Source: Chloroflexota bacterium (lineage in GTDB: Bacteria > Chloroflexota > Limnocylindria > Limnocylindrales > CSP1-4). From it: DNA of 57,334 nucleotides. A model generated the notes under the pieces. It saw only the letters and a list, made by a program, of their open reading frames with translations. It was not told the origin of the DNA and ran no database searches. Below are positions 30,584-39,616 of the stretch, piece after piece. The DNA lies in assembly GCA_021787395.1 (NCBI GenBank), contig JAJYLZ010000019.1, forward strand, positions 1 through 57,334, read 5' to 3'. The translations under genes were made by a program, and so were the position numbers. Every line of letters starts with the position of its first letter. The stretch's first letter is position 1.

Positions 30584-33016
30584 ATGCGGGACCAGTACCG
30601 GGTCGTGGTCGTCGGGGGCGGGATCGTCGGCGTCAGCGTCGCCTACCACCTCGCCCTGCGCGGGCTGACGGACATCCTCCTCGTGGAGCGCGACCGGCTC
30701 ACCTCGGGCTCATCGTGGCACGCGGCGGGCGGCTTCCACGCCATCAACCCCGACCGGCGCGTAGCCGAGCTGCAGCGCTACACGATCGAGCGCTACCCGG
30801 CCATCGAGGCGGAGAGCGGCCAGGCCCTGGGGCTCAAGATGTCCGGCGGCATCGAGTTGGCGGGCACGGCCGACCGCTGGCGCTGGCTCCGGGCCGAACT
30901 CTCGCACCTCCGCGCGCATGGTCACGAGGGCGCCGAGCTGCTCACCCCCGCCGAGGCCGCGGCGATGGCCCCGATCATCGACACCGCCGGCCTCCACGGC
31001 GCACTGTTCGACCCTGACGAGGGCAACCTCGACCCCGTGGGCGCGGTGATGGCCTACGCGACCGCGGCGAGGTCCCGGGGCGTCGAGATCGTCCAGGGCA
31101 ACCGGGTCACGGCGCTGGAGCGCCGGGCGGGCGGCGGCTGGACGGTGCGCACCGAGCAGGGGGACGTCGTGTGCGAGCACGTGGTCAACGCCGCGGGGCT
31201 CTGGGCCCGGCGGGTGGGGCGGATGGCGGGCGTGGACCACCCGGTGGCGCCGCTCGCGCACCACTACCTGGTCACCGACGAGATCCCGGCCGTGGCCGCG
31301 CTCGGCGGCAGGATGCCCGCGGTCACCGACCTCGAGGGCTACACGTACCTCCAGCGCGAGGGCAACGGCGTGCTGCTCGGCGTGTACGAGACGCACCCCG
31401 CCCACTGGTCCGTCGAGGGCGCGCCCTGGGACTTCGGGATGCAGCTGCTGCCCGAGGACATCGACCGGATCGCGCCCGAGCTCCAGCTCGCCTATCGGCG
31501 CTTCCCGGTCCTTGCCGAGACCGGCGTCAGGCGCTGGGTCTGCGGCCCGTTCACCGCCACCCCCGACGGCAACCCGCTGGTGGGCCCCGTCGACGGCCTG
31601 CCGGGCTACTGGGCCGCGTGCGGGGTGTTCGCGGGATTCTCGCAGTGCGCGGGCGTGGGCCTAGTGCTGGCCAACTGGCTGGCGGACGGCGACCCGGGGC
31701 TGGACGCCTTCGGGATGGACGTGGCGCGGTTCGGCGCATTCGCGGCCGAGGACGGCTACCTGCGCGCGACCACCGCCCAGTTCTACGCGCGCCGCTTCGT
31801 CATCGCCTACCCCAACGAGGAGCTGCCGGCCGGGCGGCCGCTCAAGACGACGCCGGCCCACGACCGCCTCGTCGCGGCCGGCGCCCGCCACGGCGTCAAC
31901 TGGGGCCTGGAGGTGGTCCGGTACCTCGCCACGGAGCCCGGGTTCGAGGAGGCCGCCACCCTCGGCCGCTCGAGCGCGGAGCGGTTCGCGGCCGGGGAGG
32001 CGGCCGCGGTCCGGACCGCGGCGGGCGCGTTCGAGATCGCCCAGTACGCGCGCTATGAGGTCAGCGGGCCGGGCGCCGCGGCCTGGCTCGACGGGCTGGT
32101 GGGGAGCCGCCTGCCGGCCACCGGGCGGATCCGCCTGGCGCCCATGCTCCGGCCGTCGGGCCACTTGGCGGGCGACCTGTCGATCACCCGCCTCGAGCCC
32201 GACCGCTTCTGGATCACCGCCTCGTACCACCTCCAGGACTGGCACCTGCGCTGGTTCTGGGAGAACCTGCCGGCGAGCGGGGTGCGGCTCGCGAACCTGA
32301 CCGACGAGCTGATGGGCTTCGCGGTCTCGGGCCCCTCGTCGCGCGCCGTCCTGGCCGCGCTCGCCGCGGGCGATCCGTCGGCCGACCTCTCCCCCACCGG
32401 CCTGCCGTTCCTCGGGATCCGCCCAATGGTCATCGCCGGCACCGAGGCAGTGGTGGGGCGGATCTCGCTCACCGGCGAGCTCGGCTACGAGATGGTGGTC
32501 CCGGCAGCCCGCCATCTCGCCCTGTACGAGGCCCTGCTCGAGGCGGGCGAGCCCCACGGCCTGCGGCTGGTCGGCGACCTCGCGCTCGACTCGCTGCGCC
32601 TGGAGAAGGGCTACGGCATCTGGAGCACCGAGTACCGCCACCACGTGACGCCGGCGGCGTGCGGCCTGGACCGCTACCTCGCGTTCGACAAGGGCGACTT
32701 CATCGGCCGCCCGGCGGCGCTCCGCGAGCGCGCGTCCGGTCCGGCGAGACGGCTCATGCTCCTGCGGGTGGACGCGGCCGACGCCGATGCCGCCGCGGAC
32801 GACGCGATCCGCCTCGACGGGCGCCTGGTCGGCGAGGTGACCTCGGGCGGCTTCGGGCACTTCACCGGCCTCAGCCTCGCGCTCGGGTACGTGGACCGCG
32901 ACACGGCCGAGGCTCGGCCGGCCCTCGCGGTGGAGGTGATGGGCGAGCCGCGCCGGGCCTGGATCCTGCCCGCGCCGCCCTACGATCCCGCCGGCGCCCG
33001 CCTGCGCGACCGGTAG
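30584..33016 (+). CDS. Dimethylglycine/sarcosine dehydrogenase-like FAD-GcvT fusion
   Basis: 810 residues with the two-part layout of DMGDH/SARDH. The N-terminal FAD oxidoreductase (DAO) domain spans 1-380 with VVVVGGGIVGVSVAYHLA and SGSSWHAAGGFHA, whose His46 is in the position that carries covalent FAD in DMGDH. A linker follows, then the GcvT/aminomethyltransferase folate-binding part from about 400 (NWGLEVVRYLATEPGFEEAA, ARYEVSGPGAAAWLDGL, GRISLTGELGYEMVVPA, LRLEKGYGIWSTEY) and its C-terminal barrel (VTSGGFGHFTGLSLALGYV). It should oxidatively demethylate an N-methylated glycine and hand the one-carbon unit to tetrahydrofolate. Divergent from the MttB-like gene: together they could take betaine to sarcosine or glycine. 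Confidence 0.9.
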   Translation: MRDQYRVVVVGGGIVGVSVAYHLALRGLTDILLVERDRLTSGSSWHAAGGFHAINPDRRVAELQRYTIERYPAIEAESGQALGLKMSGGIELAGTADRWRWLRAELSHLRAHGHEGAELLTPAEAAAMAPIIDTAGLHGALFDPDEGNLDPVGAVMAYATAARSRGVEIVQGNRVTALERRAGGGWTVRTEQGDVVCEHVVNAAGLWARRVGRMAGVDHPVAPLAHHYLVTDEIPAVAALGGRMPAVTDLEGYTYLQREGNGVLLGVYETHPAHWSVEGAPWDFGMQLLPEDIDRIAPELQLAYRRFPVLAETGVRRWVCGPFTATPDGNPLVGPVDGLPGYWAACGVFAGFSQCAGVGLVLANWLADGDPGLDAFGMDVARFGAFAAEDGYLRATTAQFYARRFVIAYPNEELPAGRPLKTTPAHDRLVAAGARHGVNWGLEVVRYLATEPGFEEAATLGRSSAERFAAGEAAAVRTAAGAFEIAQYARYEVSGPGAAAWLDGLVGSRLPATGRIRLAPMLRPSGHLAGDLSITRLEPDRFWITASYHLQDWHLRWFWENLPASGVRLANLTDELMGFAVSGPSSRAVLAALAAGDPSADLSPTGLPFLGIRPMVIAGTEAVVGRISLTGELGYEMVVPAARHLALYEALLEAGEPHGLRLVGDLALDSLRLEKGYGIWSTEYRHHVTPAACGLDRYLAFDKGDFIGRPAALRERASGPARRLMLLRVDAADADAAADDAIRLDGRLVGEVTSGGFGHFTGLSLALGYVDRDTAEARPALAVEVMGEPRRAWILPAPPYDPAGARLRDR

Positions 33017-33047
33017 CCGCCGCGGCGGGAGCGGCCGGCCCGCCCCG

Positions 33048-33158
33048 TCAGAGCTCGACCAGCACCGCCACGTCGCCGCGTCGCCGCAGCACCTCGGCGC
33101 CCACCGTCCACCGCGACGCCTGGAACAGCAGGTCCACCTCCGCGTCCCCGACCTGGAT
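33048..33158 (-). pseudogene. C-terminal remnant of a glycogen-debranching-type enzyme
   Basis: The minus strand reads VGDAEVDLLFQASRWTVG, then AEVLRRRGDVAVLVEL and a TGA stop. This resembles the last residues of amylo-alpha-1,6-glucosidase/glycogen debranching N-terminal-domain proteins, which end in (V/L)GDAxVDLxF...GxVxVxVEL. Only about 36 residues remain, with no start; upstream the frame runs straight into the antisense of a sugar ABC permease. The family assignment rests on a short tail recognised from memory and is tentative. Confidence 0.5.
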
Positions 33159-33162
33159 CGAG

Positions 33163-33594
33163 GGCCAGTTCCTGGCCGTGTGGCTCGCCCACACCGGCTA
33201 CGGGCTGCCGTTCGCCGTGTACCTGCTCCGCAACTTCATGGGCGAGCTGCCGAGGGAGGTGTTCGAGTCGGCGGCGATCGACGGCGCCAGCCCGGTGACC
33301 TCGTTCTTCCGGCTCGCCGTCCCGATGAGCGTGCCGGCCATCGCCGCGCTGGTGATCTTCCAGTTCCTGTTCGTCTGGAACGACCTGCTGGTGGCCCTCA
33401 TCTACATCGGCGCGGCCAACCCCCAGAACGCGCCGCTGACGCTCGCCGTGGCGAACCTCGTGAACTCCTACGGCAGCGGCTGGTGGTACCTCGGGGCGGC
33501 GTCGTTCATCTCGATGTCGGTCCCGCTGCTCGTGTTCTTCACCCTGCAGCGCTACTTCGTGCGCGGCATCGTGGGCGGCTCGGTCAAGGGGTAG
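33163..33594 (+). pseudogene. 5'-truncated MalG-type sugar ABC permease
   Basis: 143 residues equal to the C-terminal half of a MalG/CUT1 inner-membrane permease: QFLAVWLAHTGYGLPFAVYLL, the EAA loop (FESAAIDGASPVTSFFRL), FQFLFVWNDLLVALIYIG, NSYGSGWWYLGAASFISM and the usual end RYFVRGIVGGSVKG. The family is about 280 residues; the first three membrane segments and any start codon are missing, so it cannot make a working permease. The open frame upstream (back to 32659) is antisense or out-of-frame junk over the dehydrogenase gene. No malE, malF or malK is nearby. Confidence 0.85.
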
Positions 33595-33699
33595 CGCCCA
33601 GCGGCAGCGGTCGGCGTCCACCGCGGCCCCGCGGCCCGCGCCCGGCGAGGGCTGCGGCGCGCCGCCTACCGGCCCCGAGCCGGAGGTCGAGGCTGTGGG

Positions 33700-34062
33700 T
33701 CAGCGCTGCCGGAGCGGGTCCGGCCGGCGCTTGGGCGTCCTGCTCGGCGGCCGGACCGGCCAGGGCGGCGTGCCCTCGGTGCGGTCGGGGCGCGGCGCGA
33801 GCACGGGCCCGGGCTGGGGCGCCGGCGCCGCGGCCGAGGCCGCCTTGACGAGGCGCAGCGCGAGCACCGGGCAGGCGTCCACGGCGCGCCTGGCCAGGTC
33901 CACCAGGTGGACGGGGACGTTGCCCGGGGCGATGACCGGGTAGCCCCACTCGTCGAGGTCGATGCCCTCGGGCAGCAGCTCGGCGCAGGTCCCGTAGGCG
34001 TCGCAGGCGATGCGGTCGATCTCGAGGCGCAGGCCCGAGTCCGTCGGGCGACGGCCGCTCAT
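33700..34062 (-). CDS. Single-cluster ferredoxin
   Basis: 120 residues. The cluster ligands are three cysteines in the arrangement of [3Fe-4S] ferredoxins of the actinobacterial P450 type: Cys-x5-Cys (IACDAYGTCAELLPEG) and a later CP (AVDACPVLALRL). The middle Cys of a 4Fe-4S motif is replaced by Ala/Tyr. A Pro/Arg-rich tail of about 35 residues follows and is probably disordered. ATG 34062 overlaps the stop of the flavoprotein gene as ATGA (34059-34062). It is the last gene of the electron-transfer operon and probably exchanges electrons with the NuoF-like partner. Confidence 0.88.
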   Translation of the reverse strand: MSGRRPTDSGLRLEIDRIACDAYGTCAELLPEGIDLDEWGYPVIAPGNVPVHLVDLARRAVDACPVLALRLVKAASAAAPAPQPGPVLAPRPDRTEGTPPWPVRPPSRTPKRRPDPLRQR

Positions 34063-35306
34063 GCGGACGCCCTCGCCATGCCGTGCCGGACCAGGCAGCG
34101 CCGGTGGTGCTGGTGCGAGGTCCAGTCGGCCTCGTACACGCGGAGCGAGCTCGCCAGCAGGCCGGTGGTGCCGTCGGGGAGGCGGCAGGCGCCCCGCCCG
34201 GCGAGGGACTGCGACCAGCCTCGGAGGCGGGCGAGGTCGTCCTGGCGGGCCTGTCCGGTGGCGATCCGCGCGGCGGCGTCGGCGATCGCCCGGAGGCCGA
34301 ACACGCACGGGCCGCACTGGGCGGCCGACGAGCCGGCCATGTAGTCCATGATCCGCGCCGTGGTGGTCACGCCGCACGTCTCGTCGCCCATGAACGCCAC
34401 CACGCCGGCGCCGAACGCGGTGCCGCTGCGGCGCAGCACCGCCGGGTCGAGCGGCAGGCGCCAGGCGTCCATGCCCGCGACCAGCCCGCCGAAGTAGCCG
34501 CCCAGGAGCACGGGGCTTCCGGCCGCGGCGGGCACGCCGGCCCACTCGGCCAACTCGCCGATCGTGGTGCCGAGGTCGATCTCGACCACCCCCGGGCGCG
34601 CTCCGCCGGTCACGGTCACCAGGGCCGTGCCCGGGGTCTCGGCCCGGCCGGCCTCGCGGTACCAGTCGTCGCCGTACCGGGCGATCAGCGCGGCCTGGGC
34701 GAGGCTCTCCACGTTCTGGACCAGCGTGGGCTTGCCGCCGACGCCCTTCTCGTACGGGCGCGGGGGCACGGTGGTGGGGCGCGCGTCGCCGGCGTTGACG
34801 AAGTGGACGGCGGCCGACTCCTCGCCCGCCACGTACGACACGGGCGGGGCGGCGATGGTGATCGGCACCCGCGGCAGGGACTGCGACCGGCTCGCGTCCC
34901 GCTCGTCGAGGGCGCGCTCCAGGGCGGCCCGCGCCTGGGCGTGCTCCGACCCCACGTAGAGCACGGCCCGCCGGGCGCCCACCGCCTCGGCCGCGAGCTC
35001 GAGGCCGTCGATGACCAGGTGCGGCCGCGACGCCATGAGCACCCGGTCCTTGTGGCTCAGGGGCTCGCCCTCGGCGCCGTTGGCGAGCATCACGGCGTCG
35101 CCGCCGGACCGCCCCGCGACCGACCCCCACTTGCGGCCCACGGGGAACCCGGCGCCGCCCCGGCCCAGCAGGCCGGACGACTCGAGCATCGGGATGATCC
35201 GGGAGCGCTCCGTCCGGCCCGGCAGGTCGCCGAGCCGGGAACGGTGGCCGGCGAGCGACTCCGCGCCCGCCGCGGGCGCGGGCCCGCCCAGGACGCGGGC
35301 GGTCAC
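34059..35306 (-). CDS. NuoF/RnfC-like NADH-binding Fe-S flavoprotein
   Basis: About 415 residues. GLLGRGGAGFPVGRKW is the FMN-binding loop and VMLANGAEGEPLSHKDR the NAD(H) loop of the complex I 51-kDa family. GEESAAVHFVNAG and PPRPYEKGVGGKPTLVQNVESL follow, then an SLBB-like segment and the Fe-S region SSAAQCGPCVFGL with a further GRGACRLPDG. Compared with NuoF (ESCGxCTPC...C), the first cluster cysteine is Ala here, so the [4Fe-4S] site has one unusual or missing ligand; a C-terminal Cys (HHRRCLV) might replace it. GTG 35306 overlaps the ferric-reductase stop as GTGA. No NuoE or other complex I genes are present. Confidence 0.87.
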   Translation of the reverse strand: MTARVLGGPAPAAGAESLAGHRSRLGDLPGRTERSRIIPMLESSGLLGRGGAGFPVGRKWGSVAGRSGGDAVMLANGAEGEPLSHKDRVLMASRPHLVIDGLELAAEAVGARRAVLYVGSEHAQARAALERALDERDASRSQSLPRVPITIAAPPVSYVAGEESAAVHFVNAGDARPTTVPPRPYEKGVGGKPTLVQNVESLAQAALIARYGDDWYREAGRAETPGTALVTVTGGARPGVVEIDLGTTIGELAEWAGVPAAAGSPVLLGGYFGGLVAGMDAWRLPLDPAVLRRSGTAFGAGVVAFMGDETCGVTTTARIMDYMAGSSAAQCGPCVFGLRAIADAAARIATGQARQDDLARLRGWSQSLAGRGACRLPDGTTGLLASSLRVYEADWTSHQHHRRCLVRHGMARASA

Positions 35307-35902
35307 CTGACCCTCCCGCGCCGGGTGGCGTCCTCCCACGACGAGGTCAGGACGACGTCCTCGAGGCGGTCGCGGTTCTGGTCCCAGAAGGAGACCCGGA
35401 ACAGCAGGCAGGCGCCCACCGCGCCGAGGCTGAAGCCCCCGATCGCGAGCATCCACAGCGACCCGGCGTCACTGCCGGCGAGGAAGCTGTGGGCGAGGGC
35501 CAGGGGCCACATCGCGTAGCTGGTCCAGTGGATCGCCCGCCACAGGCCCTGGGGCATGTGCGCCCGGAGGAGCCCCGTGATGATGAGCGCGATGAACAGG
35601 TACATCGAGACCACGCCCAGCGCGACCGGCAGCGGGCGGTAGGCGGACGCGAGCGGGACGATCGCCGCGGACCAGCCCAGCTTGGCGAACGGGTCGAGCA
35701 CCGCCGTCGTGATGTGGACGAGGTTGAACACGATGGCCAGCAGCGAGATCCGCCGGTGCATCTCGAGGTTGAAGAACCGCGGCCACGTCTCGTGCCAGAA
35801 GCGGCCGACGGTCAGCAGGCCGAAGCACACCGACGCCGTCACCAGCAGCAGGGACACGATCCCCGAGCCGCGGGCGGTGAACCAGAGGAATTGATCGAAC
35901 AT
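35303..35902 (-). CDS. Ferric-reductase-like transmembrane cytochrome
   Basis: 199 residues with six hydrophobic segments of the FRD (ferric reductase-like TM) domain. Likely haem-ligand histidines are in MHRRISLLAIVFNLVHITTAV and in LLRAHMPQGLWRAIHWTSY plus LALAHSF, spaced about one helix apart as for two b-type haems. It lacks the FAD/NAD domain that NOX/FRE proteins carry, which fits the separate NuoF-like flavoprotein encoded next. ATG 35902 with AGGAG 15 nt upstream. Likely passes electrons across the membrane; the direction and final acceptor are not known. Confidence 0.87.
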   Translation of the reverse strand: MFDQFLWFTARGSGIVSLLLVTASVCFGLLTVGRFWHETWPRFFNLEMHRRISLLAIVFNLVHITTAVLDPFAKLGWSAAIVPLASAYRPLPVALGVVSMYLFIALIITGLLRAHMPQGLWRAIHWTSYAMWPLALAHSFLAGSDAGSLWMLAIGGFSLGAVGACLLFRVSFWDQNRDRLEDVVLTSSWEDATRRGRVR

Positions 35903-35983
35903 GGGGTTTGGGCAGGCTCCTGGGCGGCGCGGCTGGGCAGCGGGCGGCGGTGCGGCGGCCCGGGCCGGCCGCGCGGGGCGGCC

Positions 35984-36334
35984 TCAGGACCCGCCGCTGC
36001 TCACATGCGACTGGCGGCCCGTGGACACGGGCGGGACGATGATCTGCTGGTTGTAGTACGGGGTCACCGTGCCGCCCCCGGTGCCCTGCCCGTCGTCACC
36101 CGAGTACCCGCCGCCGTTGTAGCTGTAGCTGTTCTGCAGCTGCTGGGGGGTGAGGCCGCTCTGGGTGTTGACGGCGGCGCTGTTGGTGGTCGTGCCGGCG
36201 TAGGTCAGGGCGGCCGCGTAGCCGAAGAAGCCGGTCCCGGCGATGCCGAGGGCGACGGCGCCGAGGGTCATCGACTGCAGCCGGCTGTCGTTGCGGGAGC
36301 GGGCCTGGACGCGGGCGGGGATGGTCGGGTTCAC
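35984..36334 (-). CDS. Small exported/membrane-anchored protein of the electron-transfer cluster
   Basis: About 116 residues. A basic N-terminus (RVQARSRNDSRLQ) is followed by one membrane segment (SMTLGAVALGIAGTGFFGYAAAL) and an outside, Gly/Ser/Tyr/Gln-rich tail with no cysteine or CxxCH haem motif. The start is uncertain: GTG 36334 is used, TTG 36376 in the same frame is possible, and neither has a clear ribosome site. It sits 81 bp before the ferric-reductase-like gene in the same direction, so it is probably the first gene of the cluster. I recall similar short proteins next to such reductases in Chloroflexota; function unknown. Confidence 0.65.
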   Translation of the reverse strand: MNPTIPARVQARSRNDSRLQSMTLGAVALGIAGTGFFGYAAALTYAGTTTNSAAVNTQSGLTPQQLQNSYSYNGGGYSGDDGQGTGGGTVTPYYNQQIIVPPVSTGRQSHVSSGGS

Positions 36335-36482
36335 GAGTGATGAGTCTCGGGCAGGATTCTTTGCGCTCCATGACAACCCAGATGAGGAAGCTCACAGGAA
36401 GCCGCCCCGGGCAAAATGGTCGAGACGCCCTGCCGGGCGCGTCGTCAGCACCCGGTCCGCGTCGCCCCCACGGAGGGTGCGC

Positions 36483-37109
36483 ATGACCGACCCGCTGACC
36501 GCCCTGACCGCCGAGCTCGCCGAGATCGGCGCCGACGCCGTCCGCCGGGGCCTCGTGGTGGTCACGGGCGGCAACCTCTCGGCCCGCCTGCCCGGGTCCG
36601 CCCGGTTCATCGTGACCGCGGCGGCCACGCGGCTCGACCGGCTGGAGGCCGGCGACTTCAGCGTGGTGGACCTCGACGGCGTCGTGGTCGGCGGCAACCC
36701 GTCCCCCTCGTCGGAGTGGAAGCTCCACCAGCGGACCTACCGCGTCCGCGCCGACGTCAACGCGGTCGTCCACCTCCATCCGCAGACGGCGGTCGTCCTC
36801 GACGCGCTGGGCCACTCGGTGCGCCTGCTGACCCTCGACCACGCGGCATACCTGCGGCGCGTCGCCCGGATCCCGTTCTTCCACAACGGGACCGACGAGC
36901 TGGCCGACGCCGCCGCCGACGCGTCCCGCGACTGCGACGCGGTGATCCTCGCCCACCACGGGTGCTCCACCCTGGGCGACACGATCACCGCGGCCTACCG
37001 GCGCGCCCTGCTGCTCGAGGAGGCCGCGACGAACACGTTCCGCTGCCTGCAGCTGGGCGACACCACGACGACCTTCCCCGAGGAGGCGCTGGCGGGCCTC
37101 CACCGGTAG
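36483..37109 (+). CDS. Class II aldolase (fuculose-phosphate-aldolase type)
   Basis: 208 residues. The zinc histidines are in HLHPQTAVVL and ILAHHGCSTLG, the phosphate-binding opening in VVTGGNLSARLPG, and the catalytic Glu in SSEWKLHQRTYR, the position of Glu73 in E. coli FucA. The Glu argues for an aldolase and against the related dehydratase MtnB. It is convergent with mtnA, 53 bp apart. In the published DHAP shunt a class II aldolase of this kind cleaves 5-deoxyribulose or methylthioribulose 1-phosphate made by MtnA into DHAP and an aldehyde. That role here is inference from neighbourhood. ATG 36483 has GGAGGGT upstream. Confidence 0.87.
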   Translation: MTDPLTALTAELAEIGADAVRRGLVVVTGGNLSARLPGSARFIVTAAATRLDRLEAGDFSVVDLDGVVVGGNPSPSSEWKLHQRTYRVRADVNAVVHLHPQTAVVLDALGHSVRLLTLDHAAYLRRVARIPFFHNGTDELADAAADASRDCDAVILAHHGCSTLGDTITAAYRRALLLEEAATNTFRCLQLGDTTTTFPEEALAGLHR

Positions 37110-37162
37110 CCGCCGGTTGGCCGGCAGTCGCCGGCAGCCGCCCGCCGCGCCGACGCCAGTCC

Positions 37163-38194
<1,032 letters not shown>

Positions 38195-38323
38195 GTTGGC
38201 GTCCTCCCGCAGGTGCCTGGCGCAGATGGCTGGTCGCGGCCGCCGGCTCGTCCGGCACCGCGCACCTTACCGGAGGCGGCCGGCAGCGGGCGGCGGCGCG
38301 ATCCTCGGGCCGCCCGCTGGCAG

Positions 38324-38353
38324 TTGCTTGCGTTATTGCGCAAGTGCTAAACT
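38324..38353 (+). promoter_or_regulatory. Promoter with embedded inverted repeat before the OsmC gene
   Basis: TTGCTT (38324-38329), 18 bp, TAAACT (38348-38353). Within the spacer lies a perfect CTTGCG-N6-CGCAAG inverted repeat (38327-38344), overlapping the -35. This placement fits a repressor of the ArsR or MarR kind blocking polymerase; no such regulator gene is in the window. Confidence 0.6.
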
Positions 38354-38402
38354 GTGGCCCTCGCCCGCCCTCGGGACGGGCCGCTAGCAGAGGTTCCCAC
38401 CC

Positions 38403-38813
38403 ATGGAGATGGTCATCGACTTCCCGGGCGGCGCGCGCGTCGACGCCCACTTCGGCCCGTTCACGGTCCCCACGGACCAGCCGCCGTCAGGCGGGGGCCG
38501 GAGCTCCGCGCCGACGCCCTTCCTCACGTTCCTGTCCACGATCGGCACCTGCGCCGGCATCTACGTCCTGGGCTTCTGCCGCCAGCGCGGCATCCCCACC
38601 GAGGGCATCCGGCTCATCCAGCGCATGGGCGCGGACCCGATGACCGGCATGGTGACCGACATCGACGTGACCATCGAGCTGCCCGAGGACTTCCCGACCA
38701 AGTACACGGACGCGGTGGTGCGCGCGGCCGACCAGTGCGCCGTCAAGAAGCACTTCGAGCACCCGCCGGTCATCCGCGTGGCCAGCCACCAGGCCGCGTC
38801 CGCCTCCGCATAG
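38403..38813 (+). CDS. OsmC-family protein
   Basis: 136 residues. The OsmC/YhfA fold is suggested by TPFLTFLSTIGTCAGIYVLGFCRQRGI, with two cysteines (Cys in IGTCAG and in LGFCRQ) at roughly the positions of the peroxidatic pair, although the classical spacing is longer, followed by the strand-helix DIDVTIELPEDFPTKYTDAVVRAADQCAVKKHFEHPPVI (shown as the known C-terminal core, split motif). The QCAVKKHF segment is strongly family-like. The protein may reduce organic hydroperoxides or act on thiols. It has its own promoter with a palindromic operator. Whether it is OsmC/Ohr proper or a YhfA-like relative is open. Confidence 0.82.
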   Translation: MEMVIDFPGGARVDAHFGPFTVPTDQPPSGGGRSSAPTPFLTFLSTIGTCAGIYVLGFCRQRGIPTEGIRLIQRMGADPMTGMVTDIDVTIELPEDFPTKYTDAVVRAADQCAVKKHFEHPPVIRVASHQAASASA

Positions 38814-38951
38814 CGCCAGACACCGCTCTCCCCTCCGCTGTCGGCTCCGCCCCGAGCCGTCTCCGCCCCGGCCCCCGAGCGTACCCCGCCCATCGGCGGC
38901 TACGCTTCGGGGGCCGGCGTCGTCCACGCCGCGCCGCCCACAGGAGGACCC

Positions 38952-39515
38952 GTGCACCCGTCCGACCCGCAGGCCCCAGAGCTCGTCCGGGCGATTGAGG
39001 AAGAGCGCGCCCGGAAGGACGAGTACTTCCGGCTGGCGCCCGACAGCCCCATCCCGCCGGACGAGCGCGACGGCTTCGCCGGCCTCGCCTACTTCCCCGT
39101 CGATCCCGCCTACCGCCTGGAGGGCCTGAAGCTGGACGCCTACGACGGCGACGAGCCGGAGGCGTTCGACCTGCCCACGTCCGACGACGACCTGCGGCGT
39201 GCCTGGCGGGCGGGCACGCTGCACTTCTCGCTCGCCGGCCGGCCGCTGGCGCTCGTGGCCTACGACCTCGGCGGCGGCTCGCTGTTCCTGCCCTTCCTCG
39301 ACGCCACGTCGGGCCGGGAGACGTACGGCGCCGGCCGCTACCTCGACCTCGAGCCCGAGCTCGACGGGACGTTCACGCTCGACTTCAACCTCGCCTACCA
39401 CCCGTACTGCGCCTACTCGCCGTACTACTCCTGCCCGCTGACGCCGCCCGAGAACCGCCTCCCGGTGCGCATCGAGGCCGGCGAGCGCCTCGCGGGGACG
39501 GCCGCGCCCGCCTGA
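38952..39515 (+). CDS. DUF1684 family protein
   Basis: 187 residues. The family pattern is clear: a start [38 protein letters not shown], then [23 protein letters not shown] and the terminal [20 protein letters not shown] with PPENRLPV. The function of DUF1684 is not known; the conserved Cys/His/Tyr-rich end suggests a metal site or enzyme active site. GTG 38952 follows AGGAGGA by 3-4 nt. It lies 138 bp after the OsmC gene and may be transcribed with it. Confidence 0.87.
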   Translation: MHPSDPQAPELVRAIEEERARKDEYFRLAPDSPIPPDERDGFAGLAYFPVDPAYRLEGLKLDAYDGDEPEAFDLPTSDDDLRRAWRAGTLHFSLAGRPLALVAYDLGGGSLFLPFLDATSGRETYGAGRYLDLEPELDGTFTLDFNLAYHPYCAYSPYYSCPLTPPENRLPVRIEAGERLAGTAAPA

Positions 39516-39616
39516 CGGATCCCGGGCGCAACCCCCTTCTCCGGCGGCGGTCCAGGGCGCACAATGCCGCCACCAGCGTCCAGCTGGCACGTCCCCCCTG
39601 CAGCTGGAGGAGCTCC

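Noticed and set aside
33700-35306. Part of a respiratory complex I locus
   Set aside because: No nuoE, nuoG or membrane subunit genes are present; the neighbours are a ferric-reductase-like protein and a ferredoxin.
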